NCBI GenBank assembly: GCA_963849365.1
Contig: CAWKHA010000001.1
Coordinates: 1-64,000, forward strand
DNA: 64,000 bases
Origin: CAVQCJ01 sp963849365
GTDB lineage: Bacteria > Actinomycetota > Actinomycetes > Prado026
Reading direction: 5' to 3'
Shown here: piece after piece, positions 45,423-52,934 of the stretch
Position numbering within the stretch: the stretch's first letter is position 1
Layout: every line of letters begins with the position of its first letter
The notes under the pieces: generated by a model
Seen by the model: the letters and a program-made list of their open reading frames with translations, nothing else
Told to the model about the DNA's origin: nothing
Database searches by the model: none
Made by a program: the position numbers and the translations under genes

Positions 45423-46907
45423 ATGGGCGAAGATGTCCGCGACACCGTCTTCACCCGCGAGGACAGGCAGCGCTACCGCGAGAAGGTGCACCGCTGCCTG
45501 GAGGTGCTCGAGCGGATGCTGGCCGAGAACAGGTTCGACTTCGACGACCCGTTGACCGGCATGGAGATCGAGCTGAACCTGGTCGACGAGAACGGCGACC
45601 CGGCCATGCGCAACACCGAGGTCCTCGCCCTGATCGACGACCCTGCGTTCCAGACCGAGCTCGGCCGCTTCAACCTCGAGATCAACGTGGCGCCGCGCCC
45701 GCTGGCCGGCGACTCGATGGTGGCGCTCGAAGCCGACGTGCGCAGCCAGCTGAACGCCGCGCAGGCCAAGGCGAGCGAGGCGGGCGCGGGCATGGTGATG
45801 ATCGGCATCCTCCCGACGCTCCTGCCCGAGCACGTGACCCACGAGGCGTTGACGCGCAACCCCCGCTACGCACTGCTCGACCAGCAGATCCTCGCGGCGC
45901 GCGGCGAGGACCTGCACCTCAGCATCGAGGGAGTCGACGCGACCGAGGACCTGGACACGTACACCGACACCATCGGGCCGGAAGCCGCGTGCACATCGCT
46001 CCAGCTGCATCTCCAGGTGAGCCCGGAAGCGTTCGCGGCGTACTGGAACGCGGCCCAGTGCATGGCCGGCGTGCAGGTCGCGGTCGGGGCGAACTCGCCG
46101 TTCTTCCTGGGCAAGGAGCTGTGGCGGGAGAGCCGCATCGCCGTCTTCACGCAGGCCACCGACACCCGCTCGGTGGAGCTGAAGGCGCAGGGGGTCCGGC
46201 CGCGGGTCTGGTTCGGGGAGCGCTACATCACCAGCGTGTTCGACCTGTTCGAGGAGAACCTGCGGTACTTCCCGGCCCTGCTGCCCGTGCTCGACGACGA
46301 GGACCCGGTGGCCGTGCAGCTCGCCGGTGGCACGCCGTCGCTGGCCGAGCTGCGCCTGCACAACGGCACCGTCTACCGCTGGAACCGGCCCGTCTACGAC
46401 GTGGTCTCCGGCCGCCCGCACCTGCGCGTGGAGAACCGCGTGCTCCCGGCCGGCCCCACCGTCGTGGACGTGATGGCCAACGCCGCCTTCTACTACGGGA
46501 CCGTCCGGATGCTCGCCGAGGGCGACCGGCCGATCTGGAGCCAGATGTCGTTCCAGGCGGCGTCGGACAACTTCACCTCCGGCGCCACCCGGGGGATCGA
46601 CGCCGAGGTGTTCTGGCCCGGCTACGGCGACGTCCCGGTCAGCGAGCTGATCCTGCGCCGGCTGCTGCCCCTCGCGCACGAAGGACTCGAGCGGTGGGGG
46701 GTGGACCGCGCCGTGCGGGACCGGCTGCTCGGCATCGTCGAGCGCCGTTGCACGTCGGTGCGCAACGGGGCGTCCTGGCAGGTGGAGCGGGTGCACGCGT
46801 TGGAGGCGGCAGGACGCGACCGCCTGTCGGCGCTGCGCGAGATGACGCACGAGTACGCCGAGCTCATGCACGACAACGTGCCGGTCCACACCTGGCCCAA
46901 CGGCTGA
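45423..46907 (+). CDS. Glutamate-cysteine-ligase-family (GCS2) protein
   Basis: A 494-aa protein of the carboxylate-amine/GCS2 superfamily. MEIELNLVDENGDP supplies the acidic metal-binding residues, RFNLEINVAPRPL the substrate loop, and NGTVYRWNRPVYD and VENRVLPAGPT the later nucleotide-binding part. It joins glutamate to an amine through a gamma-glutamyl phosphate in relatives. Actinobacteria of this kind usually make mycothiol, so the physiological product is uncertain. Confidence 0.82.
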   Translation: MGEDVRDTVFTREDRQRYREKVHRCLEVLERMLAENRFDFDDPLTGMEIELNLVDENGDPAMRNTEVLALIDDPAFQTELGRFNLEINVAPRPLAGDSMVALEADVRSQLNAAQAKASEAGAGMVMIGILPTLLPEHVTHEALTRNPRYALLDQQILAARGEDLHLSIEGVDATEDLDTYTDTIGPEAACTSLQLHLQVSPEAFAAYWNAAQCMAGVQVAVGANSPFFLGKELWRESRIAVFTQATDTRSVELKAQGVRPRVWFGERYITSVFDLFEENLRYFPALLPVLDDEDPVAVQLAGGTPSLAELRLHNGTVYRWNRPVYDVVSGRPHLRVENRVLPAGPTVVDVMANAAFYYGTVRMLAEGDRPIWSQMSFQAASDNFTSGATRGIDAEVFWPGYGDVPVSELILRRLLPLAHEGLERWGVDRAVRDRLLGIVERRCTSVRNGASWQVERVHALEAAGRDRLSALREMTHEYAELMHDNVPVHTWPNG

Positions 46908-46942
46908 CGTCGGCGGCGGTGGCCGGCCTGCTGCGGCCCCGT

Positions 46943-48154
46943 TCAGGCAGGGGAGCGCAGCGGCACGATCCCGCTCGTACGCCGCCGCACCGCGGGCTGC
47001 AACGCGAGGAAGCCCGCCCCGACGACGAGGCCGGCCAGCAGGCAGCCGGTCCAGACGGCTGCCGGGCCGGCGTACTGGTAGGTCCAGGTGCCGAGCAGCG
47101 GGGCGAACAGGGTGGCGACACCGAACGAGCTGCCCCAGACGGCGGCGTACCGACCGCGCGCCTCCGGGGGAGCGAGGTCGGCCACCAGCGACGCCGACAG
47201 ACCGGCGGTCGCGATCTCGCCGAGCGTCCAGACGACCACTGTCGCCATGTACGTCAGGACTGAGTCGGCGAACGTCGTCAGCCAGAACCCCACCCCGATG
47301 AGCGCGCTGCCGAGCGCGAGCACGCGCATCCGGTTGAACCTGCCCAGCACGCGCACCGCGAACGGCTGCAGGGTGACGATCAGGATCCCGTTGACCGCGA
47401 GCACCAGGCCGTAGTCGCGCGGCAGGAAGCCGTCGTGGGTCACCGCGAGGGGCAGGGTGATGCTGTTCTGGAAGTACACGGTCGCACCGAGCACGGTCAA
47501 CGCCACCAGGGCCAGCATCAGCGGGTCGCGAAGCGCCGTGCGGTAGCCGGCCGGGTTCGTCTGGTCGGCCGCGGGAGGACGGGGCGGGTCGCGCCGGATC
47601 CCGACCGCCACGACCACGGCGAAGCCGATGCAGGTGACAGCGTCGATCGCGAACAGCAGCGTGTAGCTGATCCCGGCGACGTAGCCGGCGGCGACCGCCG
47701 CCAGCGAGAAGCCCAGGTTGACGGCCCAGAACAGCAGAGCGAACGCCCGTCGCCGTCCTGCCGGTCCGACCAGGTCGGTGACGAGGGCGTTGCTGGCCGG
47801 GCGGTACACGTCGCTGGCGAGGCCGACGAGGAACGCGGCGGCGCAGATCGGCCCGAGCCCGCGTGCGGCCCCGAGCAGGGCCAGCGAGAGACCGGCCGCC
47901 ACCATGCCCCACACCAGCGTCGCCCGCCGCCCGACGTGGTCGGCCGCCCAACCGCCCACGATCTGCGACGCCGCAGCCCCGATCCCGTACGCGACGAGCG
48001 CGACGCCGATCTGGCTGGGGGAGAACCCGCGCTGGCTGCTGAGGTACAGGACGGCGAAGGGTTCGACGAACGTCCCGGCGCGGTTGACAAGGGTGCCCGT
48101 CCAGAGCACCCAGTACGCGCGCGGCAGCGGGGCAGTCGGTGGATCGGCAGGCAC
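46943..48154 (-). CDS. MFS transporter
   Basis: A 403-aa protein with twelve predicted helices. The A-like loop between helices 2 and 3 reads GGWAADHVGRRATL; a longer polar loop of ~25 residues divides the halves. Drug-efflux-type MFS by pattern; the substrate is unknown. GTG 48154; no convincing promoter seen. It borders the decayed 48.2-49.4 kb stretch. Confidence 0.85.
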   Translation of the reverse strand: MPADPPTAPLPRAYWVLWTGTLVNRAGTFVEPFAVLYLSSQRGFSPSQIGVALVAYGIGAAASQIVGGWAADHVGRRATLVWGMVAAGLSLALLGAARGLGPICAAAFLVGLASDVYRPASNALVTDLVGPAGRRRAFALLFWAVNLGFSLAAVAAGYVAGISYTLLFAIDAVTCIGFAVVVAVGIRRDPPRPPAADQTNPAGYRTALRDPLMLALVALTVLGATVYFQNSITLPLAVTHDGFLPRDYGLVLAVNGILIVTLQPFAVRVLGRFNRMRVLALGSALIGVGFWLTTFADSVLTYMATVVVWTLGEIATAGLSASLVADLAPPEARGRYAAVWGSSFGVATLFAPLLGTWTYQYAGPAAVWTGCLLAGLVVGAGFLALQPAVRRRTSGIVPLRSPA

Positions 48155-48451
48155 TCACGCAGGAAAGCACAGCCGTACGACGACGCTCGCAGATCGCCCC
48201 CCGTGGGCGCGCGGACGCTGACGCCAGGTCGCCCGGACAGCCGCACAGCCCGGGACCTATCGGTCGATGGGGCTGCGTGAGCTCGGTCGGCCGCGCGGTC
48301 TCGGCTCGTGCCCGCCTGACCCTGTGCCCCTGCCCAGGCGATCCCGGTGCGCATCGTGCCGGCGCCGCCGGGGGACATGATCGAGGGCAACGCCACGTAC
48401 CACCCGCCGATGCATGACGAGCAACTTGCTGGCGCTGCGGGAGCCGGTCAG

Positions 48452-48559
48452 GTGACCATGAGGGCGTGGATTGACATAATGTTCATTATCGGCACTCTGG
48501 CTACGGCGGCCGTCAGTCTGGGGTCTCACCGCAAGGCACAAGCGCTGTCCCCGGGGTGA
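48452..48559 (+). CDS. Candidate 35-aa membrane micropeptide
   Basis: GTG 48452 to TGA 48559 encodes one hydrophobic helix (IDIMFIIGTLATAAVSLG) with a basic end. No clear ribosome binding site, and the AT-rich dyad at 48476-48489 lies within it, so it may be fortuitous. The remainder of 48155-48525 shows nothing I can assign. Confidence 0.2.
   Translation: MTMRAWIDIMFIIGTLATAAVSLGSHRKAQALSPG
48476..48489. promoter_or_regulatory. AT-rich dyad overlapping TTGACA
   Basis: ATAATG-TT-CATTAT, a perfect 14-bp palindromic dyad, starts in the last A of TTGACA (48471-48476). It looks like a MarR/TetR-type operator on a -35 box, but no TAnnnT lies 16-18 bp further on. Confidence 0.35.
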
Positions 48560-48909
48560 AGGCACATGATCACGCGGTACGGGAGCTCGAGCTCGCCCGG
48601 CTGTCCCTCGCTGACGTACTTCACCGTGAACCCGGATGAGGCCGTTGACCTCGTACCTGCGCGCAGCTCAACCAGTAGTTCGTAACTGCCTCCGAGCGCA
48701 TCTCGGCAGACCACCGTCAACGGGTCAGGGCCCGGCGAGATACCTGCTTCGGTCAAGGTCTTGTCCAGATCGCCTGCGAAGTCCGGCGTCGCGTGGACGG
48801 CCAAGGCGTAGCCCGTGACGTCGAGATCGCCGTCGGTCGGCACGACGGACGTCACGTGCACGCGGCCGGGTCTGTCCAGACACAACGTCATGCCACCGAC
48901 CACCATCAC
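48526..48909 (-). CDS. Hypothetical protein, possibly N-terminally truncated
   Basis: A 127-aa frame with normal composition: VHVTSVVPTDGDLDVTGYAL, TVVCRDALGGSYELLVEL and a beta-rich end. No family recognised. The frame stays open upstream but that sequence belongs to the GNAT remnant on the other strand, so the original N-terminus may be lost. GTG 48909 or ATG 48906. Confidence 0.4.
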   Translation of the reverse strand: MMVVGGMTLCLDRPGRVHVTSVVPTDGDLDVTGYALAVHATPDFAGDLDKTLTEAGISPGPDPLTVVCRDALGGSYELLVELRAGTRSTASSGFTVKYVSEGQPGELELPYRVIMCLHPGDSACALR

Positions 48910-48960
48910 GTGGTACCGGTTCGCGTCTATCCGTGTGCACCGGCGCCCAGGAGGATGACC

Positions 48961-49098
48961 GCGTGGCGCAGCTGCTCGAGCCGCCGGCTGCTGGACCGGA
49001 TCCTGGCGTCGACGGACGCCGCCGGCATCTGGACCGTTCAGGCGGGCATCTTTCCGGAGAACGCCGCCAGCCTGGCGTTGCACCAGCGGGCCGGCTGA
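48961..49098 (+). pseudogene. GNAT acetyltransferase remnant
   Basis: The last ~38 codons read RLLDRILASTDAAGIWTVQ, GIFPENAASLALHQRAG and then stop. This is the acetyl-CoA-binding end of a phosphinothricin-acetyltransferase-like GNAT, normally followed by a Phe and a C-terminal strand. Upstream, VAQLLE in a neighbouring frame is the preceding helix, so a frameshift plus loss of the N-terminal half. Confidence 0.6.
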
Positions 49099-49205
49099 CG
49101 CATCCCGGACACTCCCCCTGTCCTCGTCGATCTCGAGCAACATGCCGGCGACACGACGACGACGGCACCGCATTGCTCGAGATCAAACGCAGGCTGGGGC
49201 CACCT

Positions 49206-49439
49206 ACCGGGGCCGCCGCGGTAGGTGCCGAACGGCCAGTGGTTGCCCTCGGGGTCGCGCACCGCGAAGTCGTGCGAGCCGTAGTCGGTGTCGCTCAGCC
49301 CGAAGATCACGTCGGCCCCGGCGGCGGTCGCCTCGAAGCCGAATGCGTCGACGAGGAAGCGGATCAGTCCGCGCGTGTCCCGCGCACGCAGCGTGGGCCG
49401 GACCTGCGGCTCGGGCGCCGCTTCGGCGTCATCGCTCAT
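49206..49439 (-). pseudogene. VOC/glyoxalase protein with internal deletion
   Basis: Begins MSDDAEA, then RPTLRARDTRGLIRFLVDAFGFEA and jumps directly to AGADVIFGLSDTDYGSHDFAVRDPEGNHWPFGTYRG. The two ends of a ~125-aa vicinal-oxygen-chelate domain are joined without its middle ~45 residues, so the fold cannot be complete. The frame then runs on through unrelated sequence. Read as a decayed gene. Confidence 0.6.
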
Positions 49440-49503
49440 GACCGGCAGGTGTGCCCGCGGGCGGGCGCTCAAGACAGGTGTCCGCGCACCCGACCCTGTC
49501 AGG

Positions 49504-50073
49504 GTGAGCAAGCGACTGAGCATCGAGTTCTTCGTCTGCGCCGCGCTGATGCTGGTGTTCGGCGCCGGCTTCGGCTCGTACGGCCGGCGTCCCGTGGGTC
49601 TCGAGCTCGCCCTCGCCGCGGCGGTGGCCGGTGCCGGTCTGCTCCTGCTCACCGGTCACGAGCAGGCCCGCCCCGTCGGCATCGTGGTCCTCGGCGCCGT
49701 CACGCTGGTGGGCGGGGTGAGCACGTTCTCGGGGTCGTACATGCCGGGCACGATCGTCGCCCTGATCACGCTCATCCGGATGCTCTCCGCAGGCAGCGGG
49801 GCCACCGGCGGCACCGGCGGTGGGCTGCCGCCGGACCCGTCGCGGGCCGGACAACCCTCCTACGGCCAGGCGTACGGCAGCGCGGGCACATCCCAGCCGT
49901 ACGGCGGCTACGGGGGCGTGCCACCGGTGCAGCAGCAGCCAGCGACGCAGCCGTACGTCGGCGACCCGCGGTTCGGCGCGCCGGTCCCGGTCCAGCCGCA
50001 GTACCCCCAGCCCGCTCCCCCACCGGCGCCCCCCGCGGCTCCGCCGGCCTGGCCGGCCCCGCCGGCGGGCTGA
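49504..50073 (+). CDS. Membrane protein with Pro/Gly/Gln/Tyr-rich tail
   Basis: A 189-aa protein. The first ~95 residues form three to four membrane helices (FFVCAALMLVFGAGFGSYG, LALAAAVAGAGLLLLTG, GIVVLGAVTLVGGVSTF). The last ~85 are low complexity, rich in Pro, Gly, Gln and Tyr. Such tails in actinobacteria occur in cell-envelope proteins. Function unknown. GTG 49504. Confidence 0.7.
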   Translation: MSKRLSIEFFVCAALMLVFGAGFGSYGRRPVGLELALAAAVAGAGLLLLTGHEQARPVGIVVLGAVTLVGGVSTFSGSYMPGTIVALITLIRMLSAGSGATGGTGGGLPPDPSRAGQPSYGQAYGSAGTSQPYGGYGGVPPVQQQPATQPYVGDPRFGAPVPVQPQYPQPAPPPAPPAAPPAWPAPPAG

Positions 50074-50079
50074 GTCCGG

Positions 50080-50085
50080 TACAAC
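50080..50085 (+). promoter_or_regulatory. Possible leaderless -10 of the GDPD gene
   Basis: TACAAC, 7 nt, GTG 50093. It departs from TAnnnT at the last base. Confidence 0.3.
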
Positions 50086-50092
50086 TCGCAGG

Positions 50093-50887
50093 GTGACGAC
50101 CACCCGCGCCGCGCACCCGTTCCTCGACCACGACGGACCCATCGCTTTCGTGCACCGCGGGGGTGCCCTGGAGGCCTACGAGAACACGCTCTCGGCTTTC
50201 GAGATCGCGGTGTCCGCCGGGTTCGGGTACGTCGAGACCGACGTGCGGGCCACGGCCGACGGGGTGCTACTGGCGTTCCACGACGCGACTCTCGGCCGCG
50301 TGACCGACCGGGACGGGCGCGTCGACGGCCTCCCCTGGTCCGAGGTCGGTCAGGCCCGGGTCGGCGGCCGCGAAGCGATCCCCCGACTGGACGAGCTGCT
50401 GCACACGTTCCCGCAGGTGCGGTTCAACCTCGATGCCAAGGACGGCTCGACGCTGCGCCCCCTGGCCCGGCTGCTCCGTGCCTCCCCCGGCCTGCTCGAC
50501 CGAGTGTGCCTGGCCTCCTTCAGCGACGGTCGGCTGAGGTGGCTGCGCGCCGCTCTGGGGCCCGGCCTGTGTACCGGGCTCGGGCCGCGGGAGATCGCGC
50601 GCCTCAAAGGAGCTGCGGTCTCCGGGCGCCGGACGAACCTGCCCGCGACGGCACTGGCCGCGCAGGTCCCGGTCGGCCCGGCCCGGTTCCCGCTGGTCGA
50701 CGCCCGCTTCATCCGGACCGCGCACGAGCACGGCCTGGCGGTGCACGTGTGGACCGTTGACGACGAGCCCACGATGGAAAGGCTGCTCGACCTCGGCGCC
50801 GACGGGATCATGACCGACCGCCCCGCCGTCCTCAAGGCGCTCCTGGAGCGGCGCGGGCAGTGGCACGGGCCGGCGCCGGTGCCCTGA
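50093..50887 (+). CDS. Glycerophosphodiester phosphodiesterase
   Basis: A 264-aa GDPD TIM barrel. HRGG with the following YENTLSAF, ETDVRATADGVLLAFHD (metal and general-base residues) and DAKDG are all present, as is the C-terminal VHVWTVDDE. Hydrolyses deacylated phospholipids to glycerol-3-phosphate and alcohol. No signal peptide, so cytoplasmic. Confidence 0.9.
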   Translation: MTTTRAAHPFLDHDGPIAFVHRGGALEAYENTLSAFEIAVSAGFGYVETDVRATADGVLLAFHDATLGRVTDRDGRVDGLPWSEVGQARVGGREAIPRLDELLHTFPQVRFNLDAKDGSTLRPLARLLRASPGLLDRVCLASFSDGRLRWLRAALGPGLCTGLGPREIARLKGAAVSGRRTNLPATALAAQVPVGPARFPLVDARFIRTAHEHGLAVHVWTVDDEPTMERLLDLGADGIMTDRPAVLKALLERRGQWHGPAPVP

Positions 50888-50945
50888 GGGGCTGGCGGAC
50901 CTGACAGTTTCCTGTGAATTCGCCTGTCCGGGCCAACAGCGGTGA

Positions 50946-50983
50946 ACCTTCCACCCGTTTCGAGCGTCTGGACGGGTGAAGGT
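50946..50983 (+). terminator. Hairpin between GDPD and rbpA
   Basis: 50946-50958 pairs with 50972-50983 (12 bp, one bulged C), loop 13 nt; no T-tract. Confidence 0.35.
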
Positions 50984-51016
50984 CGTGGGCGGCACGGTGT
51001 GGGGCTCCGGAATCCG

Positions 51017-51043
51017 GGGAATCCTGCCCGTCACCCCAACGTT
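51017..51043 (+). promoter_or_regulatory. Sigma-R-type promoter of rbpA
   Basis: GGGAAT (51017-51022), 18-bp spacer, GTT (51041-51043). This is the exact consensus of SigR/SigH thiol-stress sigma factors. The streptomycete rbpA promoter is known to be SigR-dependent. Confidence 0.7.
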
Positions 51044-51094
51044 GAACGGGCATACGAGTGCCCGGCTCGACCGGGACGGTAGGAGGACGGATCA

Positions 51095-51466
51095 ATGGCT
51101 GAGTCGATGCGCGGTTCCCGCCTCGGAGCCGTGAGCTACGAGAACGAGGGAGGCGTGGAGTTCGCCCCGCGTCAGCTCGTCCCGTTCGACTGCCCGCACG
51201 GGCACGCCTTCGCGGTGCCGTTCTCGGTCGAGGCCGAGCTCCCGGACACCTGGGAGTGCCGGGTGTGCGGCGAGACCGCGAAGCGCCGGGACGGCGACGG
51301 GGGCGAGGCCAAGGCGGGCCGCAAGATCCGCACCCCTTGGGACATGCTGCTCGAGCGGCGCACGATCGGTGACCTGGAGGTCCTCCTCGAGGAGCGCCTC
51401 ACTCTCCTGCGCGACCTCGGTGGGCCGGCGCGGGCCGACCACCCTGACCACCGCAAGACCGCCTGA
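51095..51466 (+). CDS. rbpA: RNA polymerase-binding protein RbpA
   Basis: A 123-aa actinobacterial factor that binds RNA polymerase and group 1/2 sigma factors and stabilises open complexes. The N-terminal tail and core domain (FDCPHGHAFAVPFS, WECRVCG zinc-like cysteines) lead to the sigma-interaction domain PWDMLLERRTIGDLEVLLEE. TAGGAGGA precedes the ATG. The sigma-R-type promoter links it to oxidative stress. Confidence 0.95.
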   Translation: MAESMRGSRLGAVSYENEGGVEFAPRQLVPFDCPHGHAFAVPFSVEAELPDTWECRVCGETAKRRDGDGGEAKAGRKIRTPWDMLLERRTIGDLEVLLEERLTLLRDLGGPARADHPDHRKTA

Positions 51467-51482
51467 CCTGCAACGCACCCGT

Positions 51483-51522
51483 AGGGCCGGTGCCCGGGAC
51501 CTGACCTCCCGGCGCCGGCCCT
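51483..51522. terminator. Bidirectional terminator between rbpA and fxsA
   Basis: 51483-51498 pairs with 51508-51522 (about 14 bp, one mismatch), loop 9 nt, followed on the plus strand by TCGTATGTCTT. It separates two convergent genes. Confidence 0.65.
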
Positions 51523-51540
51523 TCGTATGTCTTCAGCAGG

Positions 51541-52098
51541 TCAGGACGATGGCGGGAGCTGCTGGGGCGGGTCCTGCGGCGACCCCGGCGGCCCCTGCGG
51601 GCCGGTGGTGCCCGGCGTGCCGTCCTCGCGCACGACCTGGCCGCGCACGATGCGGTCCCGGCGGGTCCAGACCGATATCCCGCCCGGCCCGGTCACCGAG
51701 GTGAACCGGCGGACGAACCAGGCTGCCGTCGCTGCCTGCAGGAGCGCGCGCACCGGCGGGAGCAGCAGCACGAGCCCCACGGCGTCGCTGATGAACCCGG
51801 GCAGGAAGATCAGCAGCCCGGCCAGGAAGAGCAACGCCGCCCGGGCCGCGCCGGCACCGTCCGGGGCGCCGGTCACCACCGTGCCTGCGCTGGTGGTCCC
51901 GGGGTCGGTCCGGACCTGCCCGCGCAGGGCCCTCCACCACGACGAGCCGGCCCGGCGCATGACGTACAGGCCGAGGGCGGCTCCAGCCACGAGTGCCAGC
52001 AGGGTCCATCCGGCGCCGATCACGTGCGCGACCTGGACGATCAAGTAGATCTCGACAGCCGGGAAGACGATGAAGACGAAGAAGGCCAGCAGCGGCAC
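51541..52098 (-). CDS. fxsA: FxsA family membrane protein
   Basis: A 185-aa protein. Two N-terminal helices (LLAFFVFIVFPAVEIYLIVQ and LLALVAGAALGLYVM), an FxsA core with FLPGFISDAVGLVLLLPPVR, then a Pro/Gly/Gln tail. E. coli FxsA overproduction relieves phage T7 exclusion; the normal role is unknown. GTG 52098 starts just before the first helix, 11 bp after ppm, so likely co-transcribed. Confidence 0.87.
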   Translation of the reverse strand: MPLLAFFVFIVFPAVEIYLIVQVAHVIGAGWTLLALVAGAALGLYVMRRAGSSWWRALRGQVRTDPGTTSAGTVVTGAPDGAGAARAALLFLAGLLIFLPGFISDAVGLVLLLPPVRALLQAATAAWFVRRFTSVTGPGGISVWTRRDRIVRGQVVREDGTPGTTGPQGPPGSPQDPPQQLPPSS

Positions 52099-52109
52099 GA
52101 CGACAGCCC

Positions 52110-52934
52110 TCAGTCCTGGCCGCGCCGCGCGGGCCGCATCGACCGCAGAGCGTCGAGCCTGCTGGCGACCCCCCACTCGGTGACCCGCCAGAAAGCCTCG
52201 CGCACGATGCTGCCCGTCATCTTGCTCGTCCCGATCTCACGCTCGGCGAAGGTGATGGGAACCTCGACCACGCGGAACCCGCCGCGGACCGCTCGCCAGG
52301 CCAGATCGACCTGGAAGCAGTAGCCCTGGGACTGCACGTCGTGCAGGTCCAGCCCGGTCAACGTCTCGCGGCGGAAGGCGCGGTAGCCGCCGGTGATGTC
52401 CCGGATCGGCACACCGAGCGCGAACCGCGCGTAGGTGTTGCCGCCCTGGGACAGCAGCAACCGGCGCCGGGGCCAGTTGACCACCTTGCCCCCCGGCACC
52501 CAGCGCGAGCCGAGGACCAGGTCGGCGTCCTGCAGCGCGGCGAGCAGGCGCGGCAGGTCCTCCGGCCGGTGGGACCCGTCCGCGTCCATCTCGACGATGA
52601 CGCCGTAGTCGCGCTCGAGCGCCCAGCGGAACCCGGCCAGGTACGCGGCGCCGAGACCCTGCTTGCCGGGCCGGTGCAGCACGTGCGCGTGCGCGTCGTC
52701 CGCTGCGATCTTGTCGGCGACCTCCCCGGTGCCGTCCGGGCTGTTGTCGTCGGCCACGAGGATGTCGGCGTCCGGCAGCGCGACTCGGATGCGCCCCACG
52801 ATGCGTTCGACGTTGTCCCGCTCGTTGTACGTCGGCACCACGACCAGGACCCGTCCCAGCGGTGGCCGCACCGGGCGTGCGGAGCGCTCCGTCCCGGGCG
52901 GCTCCGGCTCAGGAGGCTGCGGTACGGCTGGCAT
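52110..52934 (-). CDS. ppm: Polyprenol monophosphomannose synthase
   Basis: A 274-aa GT2 glycosyltransferase. VVVPTYNERDNVERIV opens the fold, LVADDNSPDGTG holds the first acidic site, EMDADGSHRPEDL the DxD, and FAEREIGTSKMTG the acceptor loop. Transfers mannose from GDP-mannose to polyprenyl phosphate for protein O-mannosylation and lipoglycans. The ManC-like gene at 29.5 kb could supply donor. Its ATG overlaps the lnt end by 26 bp. Confidence 0.92.
   Translation of the reverse strand: MPAVPQPPEPEPPGTERSARPVRPPLGRVLVVVPTYNERDNVERIVGRIRVALPDADILVADDNSPDGTGEVADKIAADDAHAHVLHRPGKQGLGAAYLAGFRWALERDYGVIVEMDADGSHRPEDLPRLLAALQDADLVLGSRWVPGGKVVNWPRRRLLLSQGGNTYARFALGVPIRDITGGYRAFRRETLTGLDLHDVQSQGYCFQVDLAWRAVRGGFRVVEVPITFAEREIGTSKMTGSIVREAFWRVTEWGVASRLDALRSMRPARRGQD

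Noticed and set aside
44907..48170. 1087-codon open frame on the minus strand
   Set aside because: It spans three well-supported genes (thioesterase, GCS2, MFS) in the wrong frame and has no recognisable domain.
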